Shown: positions 24,488 through 33,801, counted from the first letter of the stretch. The stretch is DNA of 64,000 bases from JALHOM01 sp964615775 (GCA_964615775.1 CAZTQB010000005.1:4987-68986); one strand, 5' to 3'. Notes: generated by a model not told the origin, from the sequence alone. Numbers and translations: made by a program.

Positions 24488-26143
24488 ATGAAAGTAAAAC
24501 GAGATTTAATAGTTTATCTCATCGCTAGTTTAGTTTTTTTGACTGGTGTAAGTTATCTATATTTTGTAATTGCAAGCATAAGAGAAAGAGAATTATCGCT
24601 TGTAATCGGCTTGCCTATTCACTATACACTAATTGGGCTTGGCTTAATTTACTTATCTCTAAGCTTGTACAAAAGACTTTATCGAGCTTGGTTAATTACG
24701 GTTGCATTGTTAGTATTTGCGATATTTAGTGAGCTTTTTTTTGCAGTTAAGTACAAAGAGTATTGGGACTTAATCTTTTTGATTATACTTACTGGTTTGA
24801 CTATTGTGTGTAAGAATGAGTTTAAAGCACAGTCTGAAAAACCAAAAATCTGGAGCAGCTTAAGTATTAGCGTTGGTTTAATTTTAATTGCTGTAATTTA
24901 TGGCACAATAGGTTTTTTGCAGTTTAATAGCACCGAACATGGCTCTGGACTAAGTGTTAAGGATGCTGCTTACGAAACAGTAAAAGTTATTACTTTTACT
25001 AATGATCGGCCAATTATTACCCATAAACATAGTCGCTCAGCTAGGACGTTTGTGCTTAGTCTTCAGACCGTTGGCTTATGCAGTATTATTATGGCTGTTT
25101 GGACACTACTTAAGCCACTTGCTTATCGTTACCAAGAAGACGAATATAAATTAGACAAAGCTCGTGAGATTGCCGAGACTTATGGTGGTTCGAGTGAAGA
25201 CTTTTTTAAATTTTGGCCAAACGATAAAGATTATATCTATAGTGACGACAACTCTGCGTTTATTGCATATAAGGTTCGCCGTGGAACTGCAATGGCAGTT
25301 GGAAATCCAGTTGGCAATCCTAAAGCCTATGAAAACGTAATCAATAATTATATAAATTTTTGTGAGAAACACGCATTTACACCTAGTTTTGTGCATGTTA
25401 GCGATAAATTAAAAAATCTGTATCAGAAGCTAGGGTTTAATTTGCAAAAGATTGGCGAAGAGGCAGTAGTTGATGCCGAAAAGTTCGTAGAAGAAACGGC
25501 ACGAAATAAAAACTGGCGGAATGTAAAAAATCGATTTGAAAAACAGGGTTATAAATTTGAAATGCGTTTACCGCCACACAGCACTACTTTCCTAGATGAG
25601 ATAAAGCGGATTTCAGATGATTGGTTAGAGTCTCCAGGCCGAACTGAGAGAGGCTTTGTGTTGGGATATTTTGACGAAGAATACCTCAGTAACTGCGAGA
25701 TTGGAGTATTGAGTAATGAAGAGAGTCAACTGGTTGGCTTTGTGAACTTAATAGAAAGTTTTGACGATACTGAGGCCAATATGGACCTATTCCGGCAGCG
25801 TGAAAAATCACTAACCAACACGACAGATTATATGATGTATTCATTAATTTTTGAATTGCAAACTAGGGGCTGCAAGAAATTTAATTTAGGTCTATGTCCA
25901 CTAGCAGGCATGAATGATGAAGATGAAGGAGGAACTCTTAGTAAAGCACTAAGCTTGATTTATAACTTTGGCGGCAAGCTCTATTCATTTAAGGGCCTGT
26001 ATAGATTTAAGTCCAAGTTTGATCCGGATTGGCGAGATAGCTACATTGCTTATAAATCAAGTGCTATTGGTATTTTAAAGATTGCTCAAAGCTTGAGCGT
26101 AGCCATGAAGGTGGATAATGCAAAACTACCTAGAAAAAAATAA
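24488..26143 (+). CDS. MprF-like aminoacyl-phosphatidylglycerol synthase (DUF2156)
   Basis: 551 residues. Six helices fill the first ~215 residues. The C-terminal DUF2156 domain has two GNAT-like folds: SAFIAYKVRRGTAMAVGNPV, KNWRNVKNRFEKQGY, ISDDWLESPGRTERGFVLGY and FNLGLCPLAGM. MprF enzymes move lysine or alanine from tRNA to phosphatidylglycerol and flip it, which lowers surface charge and resists cationic peptides. The membrane part is shorter than the 14 helices of full MprF, so flipping may be missing. Nearby phospholipid genes fit the substrate. Confidence 0.83.
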   Translation: MKVKRDLIVYLIASLVFLTGVSYLYFVIASIRERELSLVIGLPIHYTLIGLGLIYLSLSLYKRLYRAWLITVALLVFAIFSELFFAVKYKEYWDLIFLIILTGLTIVCKNEFKAQSEKPKIWSSLSISVGLILIAVIYGTIGFLQFNSTEHGSGLSVKDAAYETVKVITFTNDRPIITHKHSRSARTFVLSLQTVGLCSIIMAVWTLLKPLAYRYQEDEYKLDKAREIAETYGGSSEDFFKFWPNDKDYIYSDDNSAFIAYKVRRGTAMAVGNPVGNPKAYENVINNYINFCEKHAFTPSFVHVSDKLKNLYQKLGFNLQKIGEEAVVDAEKFVEETARNKNWRNVKNRFEKQGYKFEMRLPPHSTTFLDEIKRISDDWLESPGRTERGFVLGYFDEEYLSNCEIGVLSNEESQLVGFVNLIESFDDTEANMDLFRQREKSLTNTTDYMMYSLIFELQTRGCKKFNLGLCPLAGMNDEDEGGTLSKALSLIYNFGGKLYSFKGLYRFKSKFDPDWRDSYIAYKSSAIGILKIAQSLSVAMKVDNAKLPRKK

Positions 26144-26762
26144 TCGACTAGCATCATACTTTGCAGTGGCGTATTTTGGGCTTACTTTTTATTGGGTGTT
26201 GGCTTTTTGGCTTAATCATGACCATTCAGCAGTTCATGACTATATAAGCGACCTATTTGTAGCTAGTAATCCGTATAGCTGGCTTTTTAGAATTCTGGAG
26301 GTTATTTCTGGTATGGTTTTATGCTTGGCGGTATATTTTTCTAAAACTTTATATAATGTTTCTAAATCGTCATTAATTTTGATAAAACGTTCGTTTATGG
26401 CGATAGGTATAATGATAATTTTTGATGGAATTGTAATCAGTAACTGTACAAAAAGTGAGATATTGTGCGGCGGTACATACCTACAAGACACATTAAGTAT
26501 TCTACATGCCCTAGAAAGCATAATTGTAGCCAGTCTTATGATTTGGTTGGGCTACTATATATATAAGAAATCAACTAATTATCTAAAGTTTTTTGCTGTG
26601 ATATTTATTATATTAGCCCTTGGAGGTTTATATCATTGTTATAATTTTGGTGATGGGCCAATTAACGGAGTTGTGCAAAGAGTATTTGGATTTGTTTTTG
26701 GCGTTTTGGTGTTACTGGTATTTTTAAACTTTAGCCATAAGTCTACTAAAAAAATTCCCTAA
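26118..26762 (+). CDS. DUF998-like membrane protein
   Basis: 214 residues, six helices. HDYISDLFVASNPYSWLFR resembles the start of DUF998 proteins, and GLYHCYNFGDGPINGVVQRV holds conserved-looking polar residues. It overlaps the MprF-like gene by 26 nt, so it is co-transcribed. Function unknown. Confidence 0.6.
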   Translation: MQNYLEKNNRLASYFAVAYFGLTFYWVLAFWLNHDHSAVHDYISDLFVASNPYSWLFRILEVISGMVLCLAVYFSKTLYNVSKSSLILIKRSFMAIGIMIIFDGIVISNCTKSEILCGGTYLQDTLSILHALESIIVASLMIWLGYYIYKKSTNYLKFFAVIFIILALGGLYHCYNFGDGPINGVVQRVFGFVFGVLVLLVFLNFSHKSTKKIP

Positions 26763-26794
26763 ACTGTTATTTTTATATACACTATTAAATAGGT

Positions 26795-27412
26795 ATGAGT
26801 AGGTTAAAAAAATTTCGCAAAGATCAAATTATCTTATATCAAGGCGAAGCAACACCTAACATTTACAAGATAAAGTCTGGACTTGTTAAGTGCTACACCA
26901 CACTTGACAATGGTAACGAGGCAATTATTTCATTATTTGGTCCAGGTGATTATTTTCCAGTTGTGGCCAATATTGAGAATCTGTTTTCTTATTTTTATCA
27001 TGAGACTATGGACGATACTGAAGTAGAGTTGCTTCGTTCTGACGATTATGCGGCGATGCGAGATAAGCCAGGTATGCTGAATGAACATCATATTAAATAT
27101 CTAGGAGCCTTATTTCATGTCAATGCTCTTGTGCAGCCGACTGCTTACGAAAAGCTGGCACACACACTCAGATATTTAGCTATTCGTTTTGGTGAAGATA
27201 TGCCTATTAAGAGGTATAGACGGGTCAAGATTAAGCTAACGCAGCAAATACTTGCTAATATCGCTAACATTTCCAGAGAAACCGCTAGCTTGGAACTAAA
27301 TAAATTGAAAAAACAAGAAATTATAATCGAAAAAAACAAGTTTTACTTAGTTGATTTGGCAATAGTTACTACTATCATTGGTGATGACATTGACAGCTCT
27401 ATTAGTCTTTAG
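26795..27412 (+). CDS. Crp/Fnr-family transcription regulator
   Basis: 205 residues. Effector domain at 1-115 (IYKIKSGLVKCYTTLDNGNE, LFGPGDYFPV) and winged helix at ~145-200 with ILANIANISRETASLELNKL. No Cys cluster. Related to the regulator at 18213 but clearly different in sequence. Converges on the response regulator gene with a 4-nt overlap, and lies next to the lipid/envelope block it might control. Confidence 0.87.
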   Translation: MSRLKKFRKDQIILYQGEATPNIYKIKSGLVKCYTTLDNGNEAIISLFGPGDYFPVVANIENLFSYFYHETMDDTEVELLRSDDYAAMRDKPGMLNEHHIKYLGALFHVNALVQPTAYEKLAHTLRYLAIRFGEDMPIKRYRRVKIKLTQQILANIANISRETASLELNKLKKQEIIIEKNKFYLVDLAIVTTIIGDDIDSSISL

Positions 27413-27798
27413 CCTTTACTAACTGGTAGAGACTCGCTGATAGTGTCGTTAATAATGCGTACTAATTCTTTTGGTGACGCCCAAGCTTTGAGCATATAGC
27501 GACTAGCACCCAATGATAGAACCTCGTTAATTTCATCTTTACTATCAAGGTTGCTAAAGACAATTATGGGTATTTGGTATTCATTCTTAAAAGACTTTAA
27601 AAATTCTCGTCCGTCCATTATCGGCATGAGTAAGTCTAATAAGATTATGTTGGGTGTAAATCTTTCTAAGATATGAATTGCTTCTTTTCCGTTAAAAGCA
27701 TTTTCTACCTCATAACCTTCTTTTTCAAGCAAAATACTAAATGCATCGCTTAAGGTGGGATCATCTTCTACTAACAAAACCTTCTTAATTGCCGTCAA
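27409..27798 (-). CDS. Single-domain response regulator
   Basis: 129 residues, receiver domain only. Acidic pocket EDD (11-13), phospho-acceptor Asp55 in ILLDLLMP, switch Ser in IIVFSNL and Lys in SRYMLKAWAS are all present. No output domain, so it must act by binding a partner. TTG start. It follows the CHASE kinase (27922) on the same strand with a ~120-bp gap, and the two probably form one signalling pair. Confidence 0.92.
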   Translation of the reverse strand: MTAIKKVLLVEDDPTLSDAFSILLEKEGYEVENAFNGKEAIHILERFTPNIILLDLLMPIMDGREFLKSFKNEYQIPIIVFSNLDSKDEINEVLSLGASRYMLKAWASPKELVRIINDTISESLPVSKG

Positions 27799-27921
27799 CC
27801 TATCTACTAACCTTTCTTAAACTTATAACTTCTTTTTATATACTACTCAAAAGTAATGTGAATCTATGCTAAGTAAATTTTAGTAAAGTAAAAAGTGTAA
27901 TTCTGTTAGCTGGGATACAGA

Positions 27922-29709
27922 TTATTGGTTTGATAATTTTGCTGGAATTGACAAAATGAACTCGGATCCTCTATCATCTTCACTGATGACTTCGATACTG
28001 CCTTGATGAGCTTCAGCTAATTTTTTAGCCAAGAACAAGCCCAAGCCAGTGCCACCCTCTTTTTGGGATAATGCATTTGGTATTCTTGAGAATTTCAAAA
28101 ATAATTTTTCAAAATCATTTTTGCTGATACCTACCCCACTGTCCTTTATAGAGAGTTTAATGGTCTTGTGTTTTTTACGAACATTTACGTAAATTTCGGT
28201 ATCTGGATATGAGTATTTGATTGCGTTACTAAGTAGGTTTTCAATAATCATCCTCATATATTTTTTATCTATAACACAGTTAATCACCTTTGGCTTAGAT
28301 GTAAACTTTGTCGTTATACGCTTTTGATTAGTCGTGTCTTTCATAGTGTCAATGATGTCCTCGGTGAGTTTGCTAATGTTAGTTTTTTCAAAGTTTATCG
28401 CCAACTGATTAATATCGGCTTTGGCCACGTATAAAATCTGATCAATAACTTCAAGCTGACGTTCATTAGACATGTGAGCCTTGAGAGCAATAGCTAGCTG
28501 CTCGTCAGTTAGTTTACCAAAGTAGCCATTAATAAGCATACTGACATATTGACGAACTCCAGTGGCTGGTGTTCTTAACTGATGCGAGGCCAGGGCTAGA
28601 AGGTCGTTCTTTGATTGCTCAACTTCATTTTTATAAACTTCCCTAACAAACCTGAAACGTTTATTTAGGTAATTGTATATAAACCAAGCAACCATGATAC
28701 TGCCGGCTAACGATATGAAAAATATTGTTATTGGATAATTAAAGATATTTTCATTGGTTGTTTTTGCATAAACCGAGATTTGCCACTTTCGACCAGCCAA
28801 ATCAATTGTTTCTGATGCAATGTTACTTTTGGTCCCATTTAATTCTGAGTACGAGCCATAATTAAATAAATCTTCGACCTGATCACTAGAGGTAATATCA
28901 GAGATTTTATATTCTGTATCAGTGTCAAGATTCTTTAAGTTTGCAAAAATATCGTTGATTCGGGCGATAGCATATGTATAGCCAATCAAATTAGCTTCTC
29001 GTTGTTCTTTAGTATTATTAACAGTAACAGATCTGTATACTGGAAAGTAAATTAATAGACTCTTAGGTTTCTTGCTGTCTGCTATATCTAAATCTTGTTG
29101 CAATAAGACTGGTGCAGTCATGGAAGCTTTGTTAGTATCACGAGATTTTACCATTGCTTCATGACGAGATTTTTCAGTGAACATATCAAAACCATAAGCA
29201 TTTTTGTTGACATCATTATTTGGTTCGATGTATTGGATTGCGGTATAAAAATCTCTAGGATAATCTGGTGTAATTTTGTAGTCTGTAAAACCCTGTGATC
29301 GCATTTTCTCTTCAAAATCATTAATTTGATCTGCGGGTACGACTCTAGCCAGACCAACACCAAGCAATGCCGGTGTTCGATGATCAATTTCTAGCGAAGA
29401 TATGTATCGACTCCAATCATCTTTTGATATATTTTCAGGTTTTATTAGGCTAACCGTACCTGAGCCATTGATCAGTAGGTTCTCGTATAGCGAAAATCTA
29501 TTTTGTAAATACGAGGTTAGTTTACTTTTCTCTTGGTTAACGTAGCGTGCTTTTTGGTTATTTTGTCTTATTAGGGCGTAACCATATAGTACATAAGATA
29601 AAATAACCCCTAATGCCAAGATTATGACTACCAAGATAGTAATTACTTTAGTCTCATCTTGTGACTTTAGTTTGCGAAAAACCGATGTTGTATAACTTTT
29701 TAACTTCAC
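27922..29709 (-). CDS. CHASE-domain sensor histidine kinase
   Basis: 595 residues from a GTG start. TM1 at ~22-44 and TM2 at ~326-345 enclose a CHASE ligand-binding domain (PALLGVGLARVVPADQINDF). HisKA has the phosphorylated His376 in LASHQLRTPATG. The ATPase domain has IIENLLSNAIKYSYP (N box), IKDSGVGIS (G1) and GGTGLGLFLAKK (G2). CHASE domains bind small extracellular ligands such as cytokinin-like adenines or peptides; the ligand here is unknown. It presumably passes phosphate to the single receiver protein downstream. Confidence 0.94.
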   Translation of the reverse strand: MKLKSYTTSVFRKLKSQDETKVITILVVIILALGVILSYVLYGYALIRQNNQKARYVNQEKSKLTSYLQNRFSLYENLLINGSGTVSLIKPENISKDDWSRYISSLEIDHRTPALLGVGLARVVPADQINDFEEKMRSQGFTDYKITPDYPRDFYTAIQYIEPNNDVNKNAYGFDMFTEKSRHEAMVKSRDTNKASMTAPVLLQQDLDIADSKKPKSLLIYFPVYRSVTVNNTKEQREANLIGYTYAIARINDIFANLKNLDTDTEYKISDITSSDQVEDLFNYGSYSELNGTKSNIASETIDLAGRKWQISVYAKTTNENIFNYPITIFFISLAGSIMVAWFIYNYLNKRFRFVREVYKNEVEQSKNDLLALASHQLRTPATGVRQYVSMLINGYFGKLTDEQLAIALKAHMSNERQLEVIDQILYVAKADINQLAINFEKTNISKLTEDIIDTMKDTTNQKRITTKFTSKPKVINCVIDKKYMRMIIENLLSNAIKYSYPDTEIYVNVRKKHKTIKLSIKDSGVGISKNDFEKLFLKFSRIPNALSQKEGGTGLGLFLAKKLAEAHQGSIEVISEDDRGSEFILSIPAKLSNQ

Positions 29710-29896
29710 TTTTATTTAGAATAACAGATGAAACTCAAAAAAGTGTTAGCAAGCTCACAAAAAAATCGTTATTCATTCCATAGTCGTATGCATACCATCA
29801 GTTTATTATGGGGTTACAGACATGCGAGTTTAGAGCAGTGAACCTTAACAAAATAGCTACCAAATGAGCAACTTCACTGTGTATGACAATTTAGAA

Positions 29897-29917
29897 CTTT
29901 TCAAGCGAGTTGAAAAG
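29897..29917 (+). promoter_or_regulatory. Perfect 8-bp hairpin before the small stress-type genes
   Basis: CTTTTCAA (29897-29904) and TTGAAAAG (29910-29917) flank a 5-nt loop, 12 nt before the AAGGAGG ribosome site of the 50-aa gene. It could be an operator or an mRNA hairpin tuning translation. The ~190 bp upstream (29710-29896) contain no other structure I can support. Confidence 0.4.
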
Positions 29918-29942
29918 ATATTCTACTAAGGAGGGTAAAATT

Positions 29943-30095
29943 ATGAACAAATTATTTAAAAACGATGATTTAGATATAAAAATAGCTAGCTTTCTAGCAC
30001 GAAAAAGACAAGAATTCCCAGAAGTTTTTGAAGACGAGCCATATAAAGGTCGTCATCACAATATATATCACAAATTAAAATTAAGTCACCAATAA
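29943..30095 (+). CDS. Small hydrophilic protein (50 aa), unknown
   Basis: Begins MNKLFKNDDLDIKIASFLA and ends HNIYHKLKLSHQ. Start chosen because AAGGAGG lies at 29929-29935; an ATG at 29910 falls inside the hairpin and has no such site. Charged and His-rich at the end, no helix. It is followed 30 bp later by the GlsB/YeaQ-type gene and may share its transcript. Confidence 0.6.
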   Translation: MNKLFKNDDLDIKIASFLARKRQEFPEVFEDEPYKGRHHNIYHKLKLSHQ

Positions 30096-30125
30096 CATTT
30101 AAACAAAGGAGTTGATTAAGCCATC

Positions 30126-30389
30126 ATGACATTAATGTCGGTTTTTGTATGGTTAATTTTTGGAGGTTTGTGTGGTTGGATTGCAGCAAGTATGACTGGC
30201 AAGAAACGTATATATGATTTACTGATTCATGTTTCTGTGGGAGTGTTTGGTGCATTAATTAGCAGTTTATTAATTATTGCGATAAATCAAAGTAGCGAGA
30301 TCGTGCTAAATGTGCAAAATTTACTAATAGTAATATTTGGTGCGGTTTTATTTCTAATTATTTTTCAGACCATAAAGAAATCTTGTTAA
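30126..30389 (+). CDS. GlsB/YeaQ/YmgE family small membrane protein
   Basis: 87 residues, three helices. The FGGLCGWIAASMTGKKR start and GVFGALISSLL repeat are typical of the transglycosylase-associated/YeaQ stress family, whose members are small envelope-stress proteins of unclear mechanism. Ribosome site AAAGGAG at 30105-30111 is 14 nt from the ATG, a little far. A strong terminator follows. Confidence 0.78.
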   Translation: MTLMSVFVWLIFGGLCGWIAASMTGKKRIYDLLIHVSVGVFGALISSLLIIAINQSSEIVLNVQNLLIVIFGAVLFLIIFQTIKKSC

Positions 30390-30440
30390 ATTACCATAAA
30401 ATAAAAATTAAAAAGATACGTTTTGTTTATAACGAGTACT

Positions 30441-30487
30441 AAAAAAGACCAAGCTAAAGTTTTAGTTTGGTCTTTTTTATTTTTTTA
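30441..30487 (+). terminator. Strong Rho-independent terminator
   Basis: AAAAAAGACCAAGCTAAAG pairs with the complementary arm around a TTTT loop and runs into TCTTTTTTATTTTTTT. The A-rich 5' arm means it may also work on the other strand. It ends the small-protein operon and insulates the ferric-reductase-like gene. Confidence 0.85.
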
Positions 30488-30527
30488 AGTAAACTCAAAG
30501 GGATTACTTTTATTATTCAGTATAAAG

Positions 30528-31805
30528 ATGAATTACCCTAAAAATATACTTTACTTTTTTGGCTTTGCCTTAATTGTTGCTCCACTGTTTATTGTGCAAC
30601 CAAAAACGGACACTCCAAGCGAAGTAATATTGTATATCTCGGCTGTTTTAGGTTATATTGGCCTCGTTTTTTTGCTAATTATGTATGGTCTTGGTTCAAA
30701 AAGTGTTGCTAGGTTGTTGTCGAATGATTTATCGCAAATTTATAAATGGCACAGTTGGCTTGGTAAATATGGCCTGTTTTTAATCTTTTTACACCCAATT
30801 TTTGCAATTCTGAGTTACGGTGAAAGTTGGCTATATATAATCTCTTTAAAAATTAGTCCTAACTTTGATTTAGGCGTGAGCTATGGTCGTATTGCTTTTT
30901 TTGCTTTGGCTTTGGTATGGATCTTTTCAGCAGTTGTAAGGGCAAAAATTAGTTACAGGGCATGGAAGTATATTCACTATTTAGTTTATGCTGCATTGCC
31001 GCTTAGTCTGCTTCATGTACCAATAACTGGCTCATCTTATATGCATTTATTGGCGGCAAAACTTTATTATTTAATTTTACTGTGGCTTTTTTTGATTTTT
31101 TGTATATTACGGCTCCGTAATTTTTTGAATCTCGACGGCTATAAATACCAAGTTATTTCGCACATTAATCCAAATTTGGATACATATATTTTGCGAATGA
31201 AACCGCTTGATTCAAATTACGCTATAAACTCAGTACCAGGTCAGTATATTTTTTTGAAATTTGGTATCTGGAGTGAAGAACACCCTTTTTCGGTTGTTGA
31301 TAATAACACTAAACTTACTCTAATGTTTCGTGCATTTGGTAAATTTAGCCAGAAAATGACCAATCTCAAGCCTGGTGATATTGTTCATTTATCGAAAGCC
31401 TATGGGCATTTTACTAATGAGATTGAAACTAAAGATCTTAAAAATATTGTATATATTGCTGGAGGAATCGGTGTCACTCCTTTTGTCCAGAGAATTTTTA
31501 ATGCTAAAAATGTTTCCGAAATAAAGCTGTTTTATTGCAATCGTATGCCACAAACAGCTGGACTTTTGAAACAACTTCGCGGTGTACTCGGAACTAATTT
31601 AGTTGAAATATATAGTGATAAAAACTCAAATCACGAGCTAAGAGTTAAGATTGATAAAAAAGTTTTACAAAAGAATTTGACTGACCCGACTACACATAAT
31701 TATTTTATATGTGGTCCAAAAGATATGATGAATGATGTAAAAAATCAGCTACTTTTAGCTGGGGTATGTGATAAACAGATATTTACTGAGAACTTCTACT
31801 TCTAA
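30528..31805 (+). CDS. Ferric-reductase-like transmembrane flavocytochrome
   Basis: 425 residues. Six N-terminal helices carry paired heme His residues (HSWLGKYGLFLIFLHP and YIHYLVYAALPLSLLH). The cytosolic half is a ferredoxin-reductase-type module: FSVVDN (FAD), GDIVHLSKAYG, YIAGGIGVTPFVQR and YFICGPKDMMNDV (NAD(P)H). It would carry electrons from NAD(P)H across the membrane to an outside acceptor. Next to ApbE and an FMN-binding exported protein, it makes a plausible electron-export chain. Confidence 0.9.
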   Translation: MNYPKNILYFFGFALIVAPLFIVQPKTDTPSEVILYISAVLGYIGLVFLLIMYGLGSKSVARLLSNDLSQIYKWHSWLGKYGLFLIFLHPIFAILSYGESWLYIISLKISPNFDLGVSYGRIAFFALALVWIFSAVVRAKISYRAWKYIHYLVYAALPLSLLHVPITGSSYMHLLAAKLYYLILLWLFLIFCILRLRNFLNLDGYKYQVISHINPNLDTYILRMKPLDSNYAINSVPGQYIFLKFGIWSEEHPFSVVDNNTKLTLMFRAFGKFSQKMTNLKPGDIVHLSKAYGHFTNEIETKDLKNIVYIAGGIGVTPFVQRIFNAKNVSEIKLFYCNRMPQTAGLLKQLRGVLGTNLVEIYSDKNSNHELRVKIDKKVLQKNLTDPTTHNYFICGPKDMMNDVKNQLLLAGVCDKQIFTENFYF

Positions 31806-31808
31806 GTT

Positions 31809-32639
31809 TTAGCTATATATAATAATTGAGCTAAAGTCGTAGTGTTTTTTTAATGATTCTTCTAAAGATGGCTCGATAAATAATATTGTTGCTAAGCTAT
31901 CAGCAACAAGAGCTGATTGTGATTGTACGAAGCTAGTTAAAACCTTGGTTCTTGATGGTCTAGAGCTTCGCGGGTCGATTATGTGATGATAAGATTTTTG
32001 ATTATATTTCCAACGTCTTTTTTGCGAGCTAGATGCGGCTAAGGCACCTTTTTTTATTCTTACACTTCCTAAGGCTCGATTAGAGTTTCTCGGATCTTCC
32101 AGATAAAACTCTACTGCTGTTGAGTTCTGTGTATACAAATCTCCGCCACCGTTGATGATAAAATTATCAAATCCATTATTTATTAATATCTTTTTATATA
32201 CTTCTATCAACCAACCTTTGCCAAATCCACCAAAGTCCAAGGTTACATCAGCAGGAATATTTATTTTTTTACCAGAAATAGTAGTTTTTTGCCAAAAATC
32301 AGGACTGATTGAATTCGCATAATCTTGACTACCGTAGCCAATTTTATGTAATTCTCCGCCTACAGTTATGTTAAATAAGCCATTACTGACTTTATGCATT
32401 TGGCGGGCGAACTTCATCATCTCCACTAGCTCACTGGGTGGGTTTATTAACTCCCCTTCTCTACACATTTGATTTAATAATGAGTCACCAATAAACCGTG
32501 AATAATTATTAGTAAATTCCTTTGTGTATTTTTGAATGTTATTTATTAACTGTTTATTTAAAGTTTTATCGTTTAAAACTTCTAGCCACCAGTGAGTTCC
32601 GATCGCTTCAAATTCATATAATCTATTAAATCCGGGCAT
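31809..32639 (-). CDS. apbE: FAD:protein FMN transferase ApbE
   Basis: 276 residues. LDFGGFGKGWLIEV (flavin/Mg site), FIINGGGDLYTQN and HHIIDPRSSRPSR are the family's core motifs. The enzyme attaches FMN by a phosphoester to Thr/Ser of target proteins outside the membrane. No signal peptide is clear, unlike many exported ApbE proteins, so the place of action is uncertain. It overlaps its likely target gene (32626-33132) by 14 nt. Confidence 0.93.
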   Translation of the reverse strand: MPGFNRLYEFEAIGTHWWLEVLNDKTLNKQLINNIQKYTKEFTNNYSRFIGDSLLNQMCREGELINPPSELVEMMKFARQMHKVSNGLFNITVGGELHKIGYGSQDYANSISPDFWQKTTISGKKINIPADVTLDFGGFGKGWLIEVYKKILINNGFDNFIINGGGDLYTQNSTAVEFYLEDPRNSNRALGSVRIKKGALAASSSQKRRWKYNQKSYHHIIDPRSSRPSRTKVLTSFVQSQSALVADSLATILFIEPSLEESLKKHYDFSSIIIYS

Positions 32640-33132
32640 TACTTTCTATAGTCTGCAGGGTTTCATAAAATGCCTCTGAAGTTAACGAGGCACCACCAAT
32701 CCTACTGGGTGAGATATCGGCTAGGTTTTTACCGACTGTATCACTTTTTAAGCTTTGCTTAAAATTGTTTATATAAGTTTCAGACTCATGATCATTGTAT
32801 TGGCTGGTGGTTGATATGTCGGTTATTTTATCGCTAACAATTGTAACTTTTGTAGTTAGGGAATTGCTTTCACCATGCGGTACTTGATAATCAGTACTAA
32901 CAGAATAAGTTCCGTCTTTTAGCTTGCTATCGGACGTGACAGACTTATCTGCACTAGGATTACTAGAGGCTGCTGATGATAATGGTTGAGTTTGGCTAGT
33001 ATTGTCATTAGTAGCTTGAGTGATTGAACTAGATTTTTGTTTATTGTTTAGCACTTTGTAGCTTATACCGCCACCAACCACCAATACAGCCAATATTGCA
33101 AATGTTATAAATAGCTTGTCTGATTGTTTCAT
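32626..33132 (-). CDS. Exported FMN-binding-domain protein (ApbE substrate)
   Basis: 168 residues. N-terminal signal/anchor helix (8-28), a Ser/Thr/Gln-rich linker, then an FMN_bind domain from ~70. IGGASLTSEAFYETLQTI fits the ApbE target pattern (G-A-S/T-x-T), so the Thr in SLTSE is the likely flavinylated residue. It would receive electrons from the nearby flavocytochrome and pass them to soluble acceptors outside. SD AAAGG precedes the ATG. Confidence 0.9.
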   Translation of the reverse strand: MKQSDKLFITFAILAVLVVGGGISYKVLNNKQKSSSITQATNDNTSQTQPLSSAASSNPSADKSVTSDSKLKDGTYSVSTDYQVPHGESNSLTTKVTIVSDKITDISTTSQYNDHESETYINNFKQSLKSDTVGKNLADISPSRIGGASLTSEAFYETLQTIESNARI

Positions 33133-33258
33133 GGGTTGCCTTTCATATTTATTGAAGTTAGTAGTAGTATACTGAGCTAATTCTGAAAACTAGCTTTAAG
33201 TTTTTTAAATTTTGCTTATTTGATTTATGTGCTAGATAGAAACAAACAATTCTATGGT

Positions 33259-33801
33259 CTAACTAATATTTTTAGCTAAAGCCGTAATAGATTTACTGAT
33301 TTCTTGGTCAACAAATTGCTGGTCATTGATTGCTCCGTCCCAACCAATTTTGTCACCTAGTTTAAATTGAGCAAAAGGTTCTACAATTTTCATTTTTACA
33401 TTGTTGCCTACTCTGTCAAAAGTCTCTAGGGCAAACTTGCCAGCATTCGAGCCGTAAGTAACCACAGTTACTGGCTTGTCTTTCCATTCAAAATATAGCC
33501 AATCGATAGCGTTTTTTTGAATGGCTGTCATAGAATGGTTATATTCAGGCATTACCAAAATTATACCGTCAGATTCTTTGATTTTTTGTCGCCATGTTTC
33601 AACTTCTTTGTGATTAGTTTGAAAATGAGGTGAAGCTGGAGGGGCTGGTGCATCAAAATATGGTAGATTTATTTTATTTATATCAATAATTTCGCCTTTA
33701 AGCTCAGGATATTTCTTAATTATTTTCAAAACAAGATTCGAAACGACACTGTTTACACTATTGGGTCTGGCACTCCCGGTAATTATGGCTATTCTTTTCA
33801 T
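33259..33801 (-). CDS. NADPH-dependent FMN reductase family protein
   Basis: 180 residues, flavodoxin-like fold. SARPNSVNSVVSNLV (FMN phosphate loop), MPEYNHSMTAIQKNAIDWLY and VTYGSNAGKFALETF match the family. It reduces free FMN or quinone-like compounds in the cytosol. Strong SD (AGGAGAGG). Its place beside the flavin genes suggests a role in flavin-based redox, but an azoreductase or quinone reductase role is equally possible. Confidence 0.9.
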   Translation of the reverse strand: MKRIAIITGSARPNSVNSVVSNLVLKIIKKYPELKGEIIDINKINLPYFDAPAPPASPHFQTNHKEVETWRQKIKESDGIILVMPEYNHSMTAIQKNAIDWLYFEWKDKPVTVVTYGSNAGKFALETFDRVGNNVKMKIVEPFAQFKLGDKIGWDGAINDQQFVDQEISKSITALAKNIS

